DNA from: Starkeya sp. ORNL1
GTDB taxonomy: Bacteria; Pseudomonadota; Alphaproteobacteria; Rhizobiales; Xanthobacteraceae
DNA length: 64,000 bases
Direction: 5' to 3'
Assembly: GCF_012971745.1 (NCBI RefSeq)
Contig: NZ_CP048834.1
Span: 1,426,001 to 1,490,000 of the forward strand
The translations under genes were made by a program, and so were the position numbers. The notes beneath the pieces are model-generated. The model saw only the letters and a list, made by a program, of their open reading frames with translations, had not been told where the DNA came from and ran no database searches. Positions 50,601 through 61,430 of the stretch are shown here, piece by piece; within the stretch, counting starts at the first letter, position 1; each line of letters begins with the position of its first letter.

Positions 50601-51179
50601 ATGACAAACTCACCGACCAGGGCTGATGACATTCTGCGCTGCACGCGCTCCCTCATCATCAGGGGCGGCTATGACAGTTTCAGCTACGCCGATATTTCCA
50701 GTGTGGTCGGCATCCGCAAGGCGAGCATTCACCACCATTTCCCCAGCAAATCGGATCTGGTCCGTACCCTGGTCGCAAAATACCGCGAAGAGGGTGAAGC
50801 CGGGATCGCCGAACTGGAACGGCATGTCCCTGATCCGCTTGAGCAACTTCGCGCTTATGTCGGCTATTGGGAGAAGTGCATCACGGACGCGACCCACCCG
50901 TTCTGCGTCTGCGCCTTGCTCGCTGCCGAGATCCCGGTGCTTCCCGAAGCCGTCGTTCTTGAAGTGCGGGCGCATTTTCGACGACTTTCGGACTGGCTCA
51001 CCTCGGTCCTGGAGCGAGGCGCCGCGCAAGGCCGCCTCGCGCTGACCGGGACCGCCAGGGCCGAAGCTGAAACATTGATGGCCACCGTCCATGGCGCGAT
51101 GCTTTCGGCGCGCGCCTACGGCGACGCCACGACTTTTGGCGCAATAACCCGCCCCTTGCTGGAGCGCATCACCGCTTGA
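50601..51179 (+). CDS. TetR/AcrR-family transcriptional regulator
   Basis: 192 aa from the ATG at 50601. The helix-turn-helix is ADDILRCTRSLIIRGGYDSFSYADISSVVG followed by RKASIHHHFPSKSDLV (about residues 9-53). The C-terminal domain with THPFCVCALLAAEIPVLP resembles TetR_C_6/YcdC-like subgroups with a conserved Cys pair. Operator-like sites precede this gene and the membrane-protein gene at 51320, so it probably represses both. Confidence 0.93.
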   Translation: MTNSPTRADDILRCTRSLIIRGGYDSFSYADISSVVGIRKASIHHHFPSKSDLVRTLVAKYREEGEAGIAELERHVPDPLEQLRAYVGYWEKCITDATHPFCVCALLAAEIPVLPEAVVLEVRAHFRRLSDWLTSVLERGAAQGRLALTGTARAEAETLMATVHGAMLSARAYGDATTFGAITRPLLERITA

Positions 51180-51222
51180 ATCGGAGTTATCGAGGAAGGT
51201 GGACGCACGATCCGATTCCCTT

Positions 51223-51240
51223 CCGACTAGTAGATAGAAC
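51223..51240. promoter_or_regulatory. TetR operator candidate 2
   Basis: CCGACTAGTAGATAGAAC shares CTAGT-G-TAG and the trailing TAGAA with the site at 50578-50600. It lies about 80 bp before the membrane-protein gene at 51320. Confidence 0.5.
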
Positions 51241-51319
51241 TTACCGTGCCTGGAGTTTTGCCGGCGGCAAACTGCTTGCTCGAACACCCCTTCCCTTCAG
51301 ATGAGAAAGGCATTTTCCC

Positions 51320-51814
51320 ATGTTCGGAATTTCTCCGCTTGGCTGGATCCACACACTCGGTAGCCTGCCGGCCATTCCCGTGGCCCTTTACATGTTTGCC
51401 CGCCATGGCCGGATCGTTCCTCGATCCACACCGGGCGTGGTCTATTTCGTCTCCATGCTTATCGGCGCCGCGACGGTCTTCCTCGTGGCACATCAGCCGG
51501 TCAGCTACGTCATCGGCACCGTGACCATTCTGGTCCTGCTGGCAGGTTACGGGGTCGAACGCATTCTGGGTTCCACGCGCGTCGCCAGATACATTGAAAC
51601 CATCTGCCTCAGCCTCAGTGCGTTTCTCTTGATGGTGCCGACCGTCAGCGAGACCCTGCGCCGCGTTCCGGACGGCCACCCCTTGGTCACCGACCTCAAA
51701 TCGCCGCTGCTGCTCGGCGCTCAGGCGGGGCTCCTGGCTATTCTCGTGATCGGCCTGACGGCCCAGATCATCTATCTGGCAAGGCGGGGCAAGACTGCCG
51801 CGCAGTGGTCATAA
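51320..51814 (+). CDS. Four- or five-helix membrane protein of unknown function
   Basis: 164 aa. Helices lie near 12-28, 40-58, 60-80, 95-112 and 133-153. It begins MFGISPLGWIHTLGSLPAIPVALYM, which recalls DUF2306-like heme-oxidase-related membrane proteins (LGWIHTLGSLPAIPLAL type), but I cannot be sure. Likely under control of the TetR protein upstream through the shared operator-like site. GAGAAAGG precedes the start. Confidence 0.8.
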   Translation: MFGISPLGWIHTLGSLPAIPVALYMFARHGRIVPRSTPGVVYFVSMLIGAATVFLVAHQPVSYVIGTVTILVLLAGYGVERILGSTRVARYIETICLSLSAFLLMVPTVSETLRRVPDGHPLVTDLKSPLLLGAQAGLLAILVIGLTAQIIYLARRGKTAAQWS

Positions 51815-51946
51815 CACCATACCGCCGGCACGATGGTTCGGTTTGCGGAGACGAGCAGGATCAGCCGCTAACACCGGCGATCGATGGTCAACGCCGTCGC
51901 GTTCGCCTATGGTGCCGCGCCTTTCCAGCCTGATTGTCTGTCCTCC

Positions 51947-53260
51947 GTGAAGCACCCCGCCCGTCTGCAAGCCACCCTCGACCTGCTGCATGAAGTCGAC
52001 AGCGTCGCGCGTCCCGCCGATGCTGTCGTCTCCGCATGGTTTCGCGCTCGCCGCTCTATCGGCGACACGGATCGTGGCCAGATTTCCGAATTGCTCTACG
52101 CCCTGCTGCGACATCACGCACGGCTGGGCTGGTGGCTGGCGAAGCACGGCCGCGAAGCCACTCTGCGCAACCGGCTGCTGGCCTGGCTCGCCATCGGCGA
52201 GGGCAAGACGCGCGATCAGGTCCAGAGCCTGTTCAATGGTGGGGAATTGGCGCCTGCCGTCCTGACGGACCATGAGCGCAACTTGCTGGTGAAATTGCAG
52301 GGCAGCCCGATCGACCATCCCGCCATGCCGGACGAGGTGCGTGGCGAATGTCCATCATGGGCGCTCGCCGCCTTGCGGCGCCGGTTCGATGGCTCGTTCC
52401 AAGGCGAGATGGCGGCTCTGCTGACGGCCGCTCCGCTCGATCTGCGGGTCAATCCGCTGAAATCCACGCGCGAGGATGCGCTGCGCGCGCTCCGGGATAT
52501 CGGCCTTCCGGCCGAGCCGTCGCGCATGGCGCCTTTCGGCATTCGCGTGAACGAGCGGCCTTCGCTCGCCAGCCTGCCGATGCTGAGAAACGGCGAGGTC
52601 GAGATCCAGGACGAGGGCTCGCAGCTCGTCGCCATGCTGGTCGATGCGCGACCGGGCGAACGCGTGGTCGATTTCTGCGCCGGTGCCGGCGGCAAGACGC
52701 TGGCGATCGCCGCGCAGATGGCAAACAAGGGCCACGTCGTCGCCTGCGACGTCCTGGACAGGCGCCTGAAGCGCGCCGCCGAGCGTTTCCGGCGGGCGGG
52801 ACTGCACAATATCGAGACCCGGCCCCTGGCCGGCGAAACCGATCGCTGGGTAAAGCGTCACCGGGCCTCTTTCGATCGCGTGCTGGTCGATGCGCCGTGC
52901 AGCGGCACCGGCACCTGGCGGCGCAATCCCGATGCACGCTGGCGCCCGTTGGGACCGGGGCTTGATAATCTGCTGCCGCTTCAGGCGAGCATACTCGCCA
53001 GTGCCGCGCGGCTGGTGAAGCCCGGTGGCCGGCTGGTCTACGCCACGTGTTCCCTGCTGGCCGAGGAAAACGAGGAGCAGGTCGCCGCCTTCCTCGCGGC
53101 CAGCCCCGGCTTTCGTGTGGTGCCACTGCGCGAGGCGGCACCACAGCTGACCGATTCAGCCCATCCGGACTTCCTGTCGCTGACGCCCGCGCGCCACGAC
53201 ACCGATGGCTTCTTTGCCGCCGTCATGCAGCGCGACCCCACGCCGTCGTCGGACGAGTAG
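51947..53260 (+). CDS. rsmB: 16S rRNA m5C967-type methyltransferase (RsmB/Sun family)
   Basis: About 437 aa. An N-terminal NusB-like helical domain (about 1-130) is followed by the RsmB methyltransferase domain. SAM-binding CAGAGGKTLAIAAQM is present, the first cysteine is in DAPCSGTGTWRRNPD and the catalytic cysteine in YATCSLL. It methylates a cytosine in 16S rRNA. I place the start at the GTG at 51947, giving the usual KHPARLQATLDLLHEV beginning; an ATG at 51884 would add 21 residues. Neither has a strong ribosome site. Confidence 0.9.
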   Translation: MKHPARLQATLDLLHEVDSVARPADAVVSAWFRARRSIGDTDRGQISELLYALLRHHARLGWWLAKHGREATLRNRLLAWLAIGEGKTRDQVQSLFNGGELAPAVLTDHERNLLVKLQGSPIDHPAMPDEVRGECPSWALAALRRRFDGSFQGEMAALLTAAPLDLRVNPLKSTREDALRALRDIGLPAEPSRMAPFGIRVNERPSLASLPMLRNGEVEIQDEGSQLVAMLVDARPGERVVDFCAGAGGKTLAIAAQMANKGHVVACDVLDRRLKRAAERFRRAGLHNIETRPLAGETDRWVKRHRASFDRVLVDAPCSGTGTWRRNPDARWRPLGPGLDNLLPLQASILASAARLVKPGGRLVYATCSLLAEENEEQVAAFLAASPGFRVVPLREAAPQLTDSAHPDFLSLTPARHDTDGFFAAVMQRDPTPSSDE

Positions 53261-53284
53261 CGAGACGATCCGCCCGCGGACCGT

Positions 53285-55333
<2,049 letters not shown>

Positions 55334-55382
55334 GGATAAGGCTTCGCAGCTGCGAATTCAACTAATGTGGACGTAGGTGCGT

Positions 55383-55655
55383 TCAATGCTGCGATAGCCG
55401 CGCCCGAGGGTTCTCGGGGGATGAGCGGCACGCGATGTTCCGTGACACGGCGGCGACGGCGAACATGGAGGCCGTGTAAAGCAGCTCGGGGTCGAAGGTC
55501 ATACCCTTCCGGACTCCGGTCAAGGCTCCCCAGCAATACACCCGGACCGAGTGGTTGAAGAGCAAATCACTCTCGGTATCGCGGATGAACTCCGTCACTT
55601 CGCGCGCGAGCGCGCTGTCCGGAATACGCACTTCCAGTATGTCCTTGAGCACCAT
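55383..55655 (-). pseudogene. Truncated HD-domain phosphohydrolase (cyanamide hydratase-like)
   Basis: The first ~75 residues match HD-family proteins of the cyanamide-hydratase group: IPDSALAREVTEFI, LLFNHSVRVYCWGAL and FDPELLYTASMF. At this point the family continues with HD(I/L)GLT, the metal-binding pair that defines it, but here the frame goes into AVAAVSRNIAC and stops. A deletion or frameshift right at the HD motif has cut the gene; the remaining ~120 residues are missing before the YgiQ gene. Start at the ATG at 55653-55655. Confidence 0.7.
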
Positions 55656-55842
55656 GATATTCCCCATGGTCATTTACCGCTGTCCGGGACTCGCGAGACC
55701 TGACCGCCACCCGGTTCAGGTAGTGATCAGGAAGCGCCGCGGTCGGTTCGGCAAAATTGCGCCAGGCAGCCCCTGCCCTCCGCCGGCAGCCCACGTCGTT
55801 TTGCGGATCAGGCTGTAAAGGGCGGCCGTGGCCAGTAGACCA

Positions 55843-56334
55843 TCACATGTCGCTCAAGGCCGGCACAGCACCGGCCTGGTTTTCGACGACGGCCTGCGGC
55901 GTGTTCCGGAAGCCGATGGCCAACCGATTGTAACCGTTCATCGCCACGATTGCGAATGTGAGGTCGACGAGTTGCTTCTCGTCGAAAACGTCGCGCGCCG
56001 CCTTGTAAGCGCTGTCCGGCACTCCGGTCTCGGCGACACGCGTCACACTCTCGGCCCAGGCAAGCGCTGCGCGCTCGGTCTCGCTGAAGAGGCTGCCGGC
56101 TTCCTGCCAGGCCTGCACCAGCGCAATCTTCTCGAGCCTCACCCCCCTCTTGATGAGGTCGCGGGTGTGCATGTCGAGACAATAGGCACAATTGTTGATC
56201 TGCGAGATCCGCAGATAGACGAGGTCCACCAGTTCGGCGGGCAGTCCGCTCTGCATGACGTAGCCATAGACGCCGCCGAGCGCCTTGGCGCCATTGGGAG
56301 CGATCTGGTTGTAGTCGAGCCTCATGGTCATCAT
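55843..56334 (-). CDS. Carboxymuconolactone decarboxylase/AhpD-family protein
   Basis: 163 aa. The AhpD-type redox motif NNCAYCLDMH lies near residues 47-56, with the CxxC and histidine of peroxidase-like members, so it is more likely an alkylhydroperoxidase-like protein than a decarboxylase. The first ATG at 56332-56334 is used; a third ATG at 56325 is possible. It follows the cupin gene by 16 nt and is probably co-transcribed with it. Confidence 0.92.
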   Translation of the reverse strand: MMTMRLDYNQIAPNGAKALGGVYGYVMQSGLPAELVDLVYLRISQINNCAYCLDMHTRDLIKRGVRLEKIALVQAWQEAGSLFSETERAALAWAESVTRVAETGVPDSAYKAARDVFDEKQLVDLTFAIVAMNGYNRLAIGFRNTPQAVVENQAGAVPALSDM

Positions 56335-56350
56335 TCTTGTCCGTACGGTC

Positions 56351-56770
56351 TTACTTCACAGGGGTGGTGAGCGCCTTGTCGTCGGAATCGACGACGAAGA
56401 CCGCGAGCAACTTCGCCGGCCTGGTCTTGCTTGCGTTGCGGCTGATCGAATGGGTTGAGTTCGGCGGTTCGGACCAGCTTTCGCCGGCCTTGTAGATGCG
56501 GGTCTCGCCGTCATTCACCTTCGATTCGATCTCGCCGGAGATGACATAGGCGTAGATGAAGGCGGACTTCGCATGCATGTGCGGCACGGAGGCCGCGCCG
56601 GGTGCATACTCGACTTCCAGAGAGACGAGCGACTTGCCGGGAATATTCGGAATCGCCTGTTCGAATTTGGGCGTGACCGTTTCGGCCTTGCCGCCATGCG
56701 CCAGGGCGGAACCGGCGATCGTCACGGCAAAGGCGGTGCTGGCAGCAACGATCAGGGTGCGGATGCTCAT
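56351..56770 (-). CDS. Secreted cupin-domain protein
   Basis: 139 aa with a signal peptide (cleaved near SALAHG). The cupin motif is complete: VPHMHAKSAFIYAYVISGEIE and SWSEPPNSTHSI give three candidate His ligands (about 64, 66 and 107) plus a Glu. Such small periplasmic cupins are often linked to AhpD-like genes and stress. It diverges from the MocR gene at 56818 with only 47 nt between, so the MocR regulator may control it. Confidence 0.9.
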   Translation of the reverse strand: MSIRTLIVAASTAFAVTIAGSALAHGGKAETVTPKFEQAIPNIPGKSLVSLEVEYAPGAASVPHMHAKSAFIYAYVISGEIESKVNDGETRIYKAGESWSEPPNSTHSISRNASKTRPAKLLAVFVVDSDDKALTTPVK

Positions 56771-56817
56771 GGGCTTTCTCCTTCTCCAGGCCCAAAGATG
56801 CCTCCTCTTGGGCTAGA

Positions 56818-58272
56818 ATGAAGGACCAAGAACGCGAAGAAATCATGTACCACGGGGCCATGAACGAGACGCTGCAGCTGAAAGTCGACCGCACCGCAAA
56901 GCTACCTCTGGCGGAGCAGATCCGCAGGGGCCTGGCCGCAGCCATCGAGGGCGGAGTGCTGGAGGCCGGCGCCCGGTTGCCGTCATGGCAGGATCTCGCC
57001 GCCCAACTCGGTGTCGCGCGCGGTACGGTGCGGACCGCATACGAAAAGCTGGCCGCCGCCCAGTTGATCGAGGCCTCGCGAGCCGCCGGCACGCGCGTCG
57101 CCCAGCGTCCCCGGACTCTCGTCAGCAGCGAGCAGCCGCCGGATGCCGGCTCGTTCATGGAGATCTATCGGGAGATGACGCAGGGGCCTGCGCTCTTCCA
57201 GATGGGCATACCGGCAACTGAGACCTTTCCGGCGACGCTGTTTGCGCGCATTCGGGCGCACGCGGTTCGTGCCGAGGCAAGCGTTCCACCTCTCTATCCC
57301 GATCCGCGCGGCGAGCTTGAACTGAGGCGGGAAATCGCAGGCTATCTCGCGATCGCTCGAGGCATCACCTGCTTGCCGTCGCAGGTCATCATCACGGGGG
57401 GCTTCGGCGCGGGGCTCGGGCTGGCGCTCAGCGTTCTGGGCTTGGGCGGGCAAACCGCCTGGATCGAAAACCCCAGCTTCCCCTGGACCAGGAAAGGGCT
57501 TGAGCTCGCCCGCCTGTCCCTCGCCCCGATCCCGGTTGATGCCGACGGTATCGATATCGATCACGGCTTGCACCACCATCCTGACGCCAGGCTCGTCCTC
57601 GTGACCCCTGGCCAGCAGGCGCCTCTCGGTTCCACCTTGTCGCTTGAACGGCGCCTTCGCCTGCTTGAGTGGGCGGCCGCACACCAGGTTTGGGTGATCG
57701 AGGACGACTATCTGAGCGAGTTGCAGCTGTCAGGCAGGGCTGCGCCTGCGCTCGCCTCGCTCGACCGAAACGGACGGGTCATTCACATCGGCTCGTTCAG
57801 CAAGACGATCAGCCCGACCATTCGGCTCGGCTTTCTGGTCGCGCCGGTCGGGCTCGCCTCCCGGTTCGCCGACATGGCGGCGTGTCTCGCGCCGGCACCG
57901 GGTCCCGCGGTGCAACTCGCGACCGCCGAGTTCATGAGCGAGGGCCACTATATGCGCCACCTCCGCCGTACCAAGCGCGCCTATGCCGCCAAGCGGCAGG
58001 CGTTGCTTGAGTGCCTTCGGGCATCCGGTGCCGCCGATCGCCTTGCCACCCCCGGCCTGGCGGTCCTGTTGCGATTGCCAAGGGGAACGCCGGACTTGGC
58101 GGTGGCACGCGAACTCTATGCGTTCGGCATGTCGCCGGCACCGCTTTCGGGCTGGTATATGTCGCCGGACAGCGCCGAGTCCGGGCTTCTGCTCGGTGTT
58201 GCGACCGCGCCGACGCGCAATCTCGCCCGATCCTGCGATCGGCTCTTCGCGGTCATCCGCAGGTTCAGCTGA
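56818..58272 (+). CDS. MocR/GabR-type regulator (GntR helix-turn-helix fused to aminotransferase)
   Basis: 484 aa. The GntR winged helix lies at about 25-95 (LPLAEQIRRGLAAAIEGGVLEAGARLPS, RGTVRTAYEKL). The fold-type-I aminotransferase domain follows, with the PLP lysine K329 in SFSKTISP, EDDYLSE and NPSFPW. MocR proteins sense amino acid or PLP-linked ligands. The start may also be the ATG at 56863 (MNETLQL); both fit. It diverges from the cupin/AhpD pair, which is the likely target. Confidence 0.93.
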   Translation: MKDQEREEIMYHGAMNETLQLKVDRTAKLPLAEQIRRGLAAAIEGGVLEAGARLPSWQDLAAQLGVARGTVRTAYEKLAAAQLIEASRAAGTRVAQRPRTLVSSEQPPDAGSFMEIYREMTQGPALFQMGIPATETFPATLFARIRAHAVRAEASVPPLYPDPRGELELRREIAGYLAIARGITCLPSQVIITGGFGAGLGLALSVLGLGGQTAWIENPSFPWTRKGLELARLSLAPIPVDADGIDIDHGLHHHPDARLVLVTPGQQAPLGSTLSLERRLRLLEWAAAHQVWVIEDDYLSELQLSGRAAPALASLDRNGRVIHIGSFSKTISPTIRLGFLVAPVGLASRFADMAACLAPAPGPAVQLATAEFMSEGHYMRHLRRTKRAYAAKRQALLECLRASGAADRLATPGLAVLLRLPRGTPDLAVARELYAFGMSPAPLSGWYMSPDSAESGLLLGVATAPTRNLARSCDRLFAVIRRFS

Positions 58273-58335
58273 CGGGCTTCGAGGCTGAACCGACAGCTGA
58301 TCATTTCCAAAGCGGCTCCTGTCAGGCCAGTTGCT

Positions 58336-59463
58336 TCAGAGACTCGCGCGCCGAGCGGGTTCATCCACATACAAGGGATAGTCGGTGTACCCTGCAGGGC
58401 CCTCAGTATAAAAAGTCTTGGAATCCCATGCGTTGAGCGGCCAGTCATTGCGTAGCCGCTCGACTATGTCGGGGTTTGCCAGAAAGGGCTTCCCGATCCC
58501 GATGAGATCTGCCTCGCCCGCATCAATTGCGGCCTGCCCATTTTCCTTCAGGTAGCCGCCCGTGAGGATCAAAGGTCCCTGAAAGGCGCTGCGAAACGCC
58601 CGGAGGAAATTCTCAGGAATGGAGACGTCGTCAGCCCATCGGGTCTGGTCGCTGAAGTGCACATAGGCAATATGACGCTTCGAGAGTTCGGCCGCGAGCG
58701 TCAGATAGGTCTCGCCCTCGTCTTCGAATGCCGGCATCTCATTGTATCGGCCGAAGGGCGACAGTCGGATACCTGTGCGCTCGCCGCCAATTGCGTTTAT
58801 CACCGCGTCGACCGTCTCCATCGTGAAGCGAATACGATTTTCAATCGAGCCACCGTAGCGGTCGTCACGCGTGTTGAGTGCTCCGTTGATGAATTGATCA
58901 TGGAGATAGCCGTTGGCGGCATGGATCTCGACACCGTCCAGCCCAGCCTCACGAGCATTGCGCGCGGCCTGAGCGAACTCGCCGACGATCTGCGACACTT
59001 CCTCGGCCCGCAAGGCGCGTGGCTTGCTCTGTACCAGGAAGGCCGGTTTTCCGTCCTCGTCGAAGGCCATGGCGATTGCTTTGGTCGCTCCCGTGTCGGT
59101 GGAACTGACGGTCGGCTGACCGTTCGGTTGATGCGAGAAATGGCTTGCGCGACCGCCATGCCGGATTTGGCCGAAGATCACCCCGCCATGGTCATGAACC
59201 TCGTTGGCCACATGGCGCCACGCTGCGATCTGGGTCGGCGTATAGAGGCCAGGCTCGAACGCCCAGGTGCGCGCCCACGGGCTTATGGCGATGCTGCCGG
59301 TAACGATGAGCCCGGCGCCCGCGCGCTGCGAGAAATAGCGCGCCGTGTCGGCCTCCGGTGCCCAGTCGGAGTTTCGCGCACGCGATCGCTCCATCGGCGC
59401 CATGACAATGCGGTTCTTGAGGTGGACAGGTCCCAGATCATACGGGTCGAACAGGGAGGACAT
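58336..59463 (-). CDS. Old Yellow Enzyme-family alkene reductase
   Basis: 375 aa. FMN barrel features: LFDPYDLGPVHLKNRIVMAPMERSRA, GVIFGQIRHGGRASH, GVEIHAANGYLHDQFI and DRYGGSIENRIRF. The GRASH stretch replaces the more usual W-HVGR of NemA/XenA. It reduces activated C=C bonds (enones, nitro-esters, N-ethylmaleimide) with NAD(P)H. It diverges from the LysR gene at 59575 and an 11-bp dyad CTCCATTGGAG sits between, so LysR control is likely. Confidence 0.93.
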   Translation of the reverse strand: MSSLFDPYDLGPVHLKNRIVMAPMERSRARNSDWAPEADTARYFSQRAGAGLIVTGSIAISPWARTWAFEPGLYTPTQIAAWRHVANEVHDHGGVIFGQIRHGGRASHFSHQPNGQPTVSSTDTGATKAIAMAFDEDGKPAFLVQSKPRALRAEEVSQIVGEFAQAARNAREAGLDGVEIHAANGYLHDQFINGALNTRDDRYGGSIENRIRFTMETVDAVINAIGGERTGIRLSPFGRYNEMPAFEDEGETYLTLAAELSKRHIAYVHFSDQTRWADDVSIPENFLRAFRSAFQGPLILTGGYLKENGQAAIDAGEADLIGIGKPFLANPDIVERLRNDWPLNAWDSKTFYTEGPAGYTDYPLYVDEPARRASL

Positions 59464-59574
59464 AAGACAGCTCCATTGGAGAATTGATGCTCCAACCGAG
59501 CTAATCCATCTTGCGGTTGCTTATTAGCTGACCTCGAATCGACTCACTGTTGCGCCTGGAGCTATAACGAGTAG

Positions 59575-60486
59575 ATGGACACACGTTTCGATGGCATCGC
59601 GGAATTCGTCGCGGTGGCGCGATTGGGGAGTTTCACGGCGGTGGCTGCGGAGCTTGGCGTGACCAAGTCCGCAGTCGGGCGGGCGGTTTCGCGGCTTGAG
59701 GCCCGATTGGGCTCCAAGTTGCTCCATCGGACGACACGTCGGCTGATCTTGACGCCTGCTGGCGAGGCCTGGCTCGAGCATTGCGTCGCCGCGCTTGCCG
59801 AACTCGATCGCGGCGAGAGCGCACTCTTACTGGCCCGGGACACGCCAGGTGGCGAAGTGCGGATCGATCTGCCCACAGCTTTCGGCCGGCTGCATGTCAT
59901 GCCAGTGCTGCTCGAAGCGGCTGAACGCTATCCGGCACTACATCTCAATGTGAGTTTCACAGACCGGCGGGTCGACCTTCTTGGCGAAAACATCGACCTC
60001 GCGGTGAGAATTGGCAATCTTGATGACTCGGCTGAGCTGATCGCCCGCCAGATTGGAGTCCAGCACGTGGTGATCGTTGGAGCCCCTGGCTATATCGCAA
60101 AGCGGGGCACTCCTCGGTCCTTGGCCGATCTTGCAGTTCACGATTGCATCGTAGGGCGACGGCAAGGACATCGCGTTGCCTGGTTGGTGAAACAACCGGA
60201 TGGCTCGATCGCGCGGCATGCTGTTTCCGTCAAACATGAAATCCAGGATTTCGAGACGGTGCAGAGCGCGGTGAGAGCAGGACACGGCCTTGCGCAGCTT
60301 CCATTATGGATGGTTCAAGACGACATCCGCGATGGAACGCTGCTGACGGTGCTGGATGGGATGTCCGGCGGCGAGGTGCCGATCAACGTCCTTTGGCCAC
60401 GCACCAAGGCTCTGCCGGCCAAGATAAGAGTTCTCGTAGACGCTTTGGTTCGAGGCCTGCGCGAACTATCGACTGCTATTGCCTAG
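59575..60486 (+). CDS. LysR-family transcriptional regulator
   Basis: 303 aa. The winged helix has FDGIAEFVAVARLGSFTAVAAELGVTKSAVGRAVSRLEARLG (quoted to locate residues 5-46 in parts: VAVARLGSFTAVA, TKSAVGRAVSRLE). The effector domain is of the CrgA/AphB-like subgroup: GEVRIDLPTAFGRLHV, FTDRRVDLLGENIDLAVRIG. It diverges from the alkene reductase gene, its likely target. Spacing is 111 bp. Confidence 0.94.
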   Translation: MDTRFDGIAEFVAVARLGSFTAVAAELGVTKSAVGRAVSRLEARLGSKLLHRTTRRLILTPAGEAWLEHCVAALAELDRGESALLLARDTPGGEVRIDLPTAFGRLHVMPVLLEAAERYPALHLNVSFTDRRVDLLGENIDLAVRIGNLDDSAELIARQIGVQHVVIVGAPGYIAKRGTPRSLADLAVHDCIVGRRQGHRVAWLVKQPDGSIARHAVSVKHEIQDFETVQSAVRAGHGLAQLPLWMVQDDIRDGTLLTVLDGMSGGEVPINVLWPRTKALPAKIRVLVDALVRGLRELSTAIA

Positions 60487-60788
60487 GCGACATCGCCGTC
60501 ACATCGCGGAGCCTGCGAAGTATGGTCAGCACCCCGTCCTCACTTCGACACCGACGCGAACACGCAGAATCCCGGCTGCATCAGACGCCCTCCAACTATG
60601 GAAGATAGACTTGGGATATCTTGCCATTCATCCCTGGATCAGACTTGCCGGTAAGCGGTCGTTGGAGGTTTCCGGCTGATCCATGCCAAACCGCTAGATC
60701 GGTCGAGCAGGTTATCGCCACGAGTGACTAGCTGGCGCCCCACGGAGGAAGGGACGCCCAAAGCGTCACCGCCACCGTGTGTGCGCTC
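60487..60788. other. Intergenic region, nothing recognised
   Basis: About 300 bases between the LysR gene and the convergent cytochrome gene. No supported frame, palindrome or repeat was found. Confidence 0.4.
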
Positions 60789-61421
60789 TCAGTCCGGACA
60801 GGGCTGCCCGGCAGCTCCCCATAGAGCCATGTCCTTGACATGATCCTCGAAGGTTCCCGGTGGAGTCGTGCGGCCGGCGCCGGGCTCCCATCCCCTGGGG
60901 ATGAATCCGTTTAGCGATGCATCGTGCCGCAAATGCTCAACGAGGCCGACAGCGTCGCGACCGCCATTCCGCTTGGAATCCTTAAGTTGGGCACAGATCT
61001 CGGCGCCACTCTTGCCAAACCAGATGAATTCTACGGGTGCAAGCTGCCAGTCGATGCCGGCATGCAAGGGCGCCGGTGCGGGGGGATTTGGCAATGATGA
61101 AGTGACATGGCACGTCGAGCACGGAACCGTTTCCGCTCCAATGCGGCTTTTTCCGCCATGGATGTTCATGCCGTGTACTCGGGATTTGCTTTCGCCGGCC
61201 GGCGTCCAGATCGGCACAGCCTTCGCATCGACATGGCAATTGGCGCAACGCGGATGCGTCACCACTGCCTCAATTCTCTTCCAGGCCTGCAGCCCCTCGC
61301 CCCGGCTGACGCTGCCCATTGGCAACGCATCTTTCGACTCTTCCTTGGCCAAAACAAAGCCCGTAAAGGCGAAGATTGATGAACTGGCAAATGCGAGCGC
61401 AATCAAAGATATCCTTCTCAT
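60789..61421 (-). CDS. Periplasmic cytochrome c with two haem motifs, linked to a molybdenum hydroxylase
   Basis: 210 aa with a signal peptide (cleaved near LAKEE). Two CxxCH motifs, CANCH and CSTCH, indicate two covalent haems. Conserved tail pieces are FIWFGKSGAEICAQLKDSKRNGG and FIPRGWEPGAGRT. It probably takes electrons from the molybdopterin hydroxylase encoded just upstream (9 nt away). Databases may label this family 'isoquinoline 1-oxidoreductase subunit'; that is from memory. Confidence 0.88.
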   Translation of the reverse strand: MRRISLIALAFASSSIFAFTGFVLAKEESKDALPMGSVSRGEGLQAWKRIEAVVTHPRCANCHVDAKAVPIWTPAGESKSRVHGMNIHGGKSRIGAETVPCSTCHVTSSLPNPPAPAPLHAGIDWQLAPVEFIWFGKSGAEICAQLKDSKRNGGRDAVGLVEHLRHDASLNGFIPRGWEPGAGRTTPPGTFEDHVKDMALWGAAGQPCPD

Positions 61422-61430
61422 GGCCCGCCC

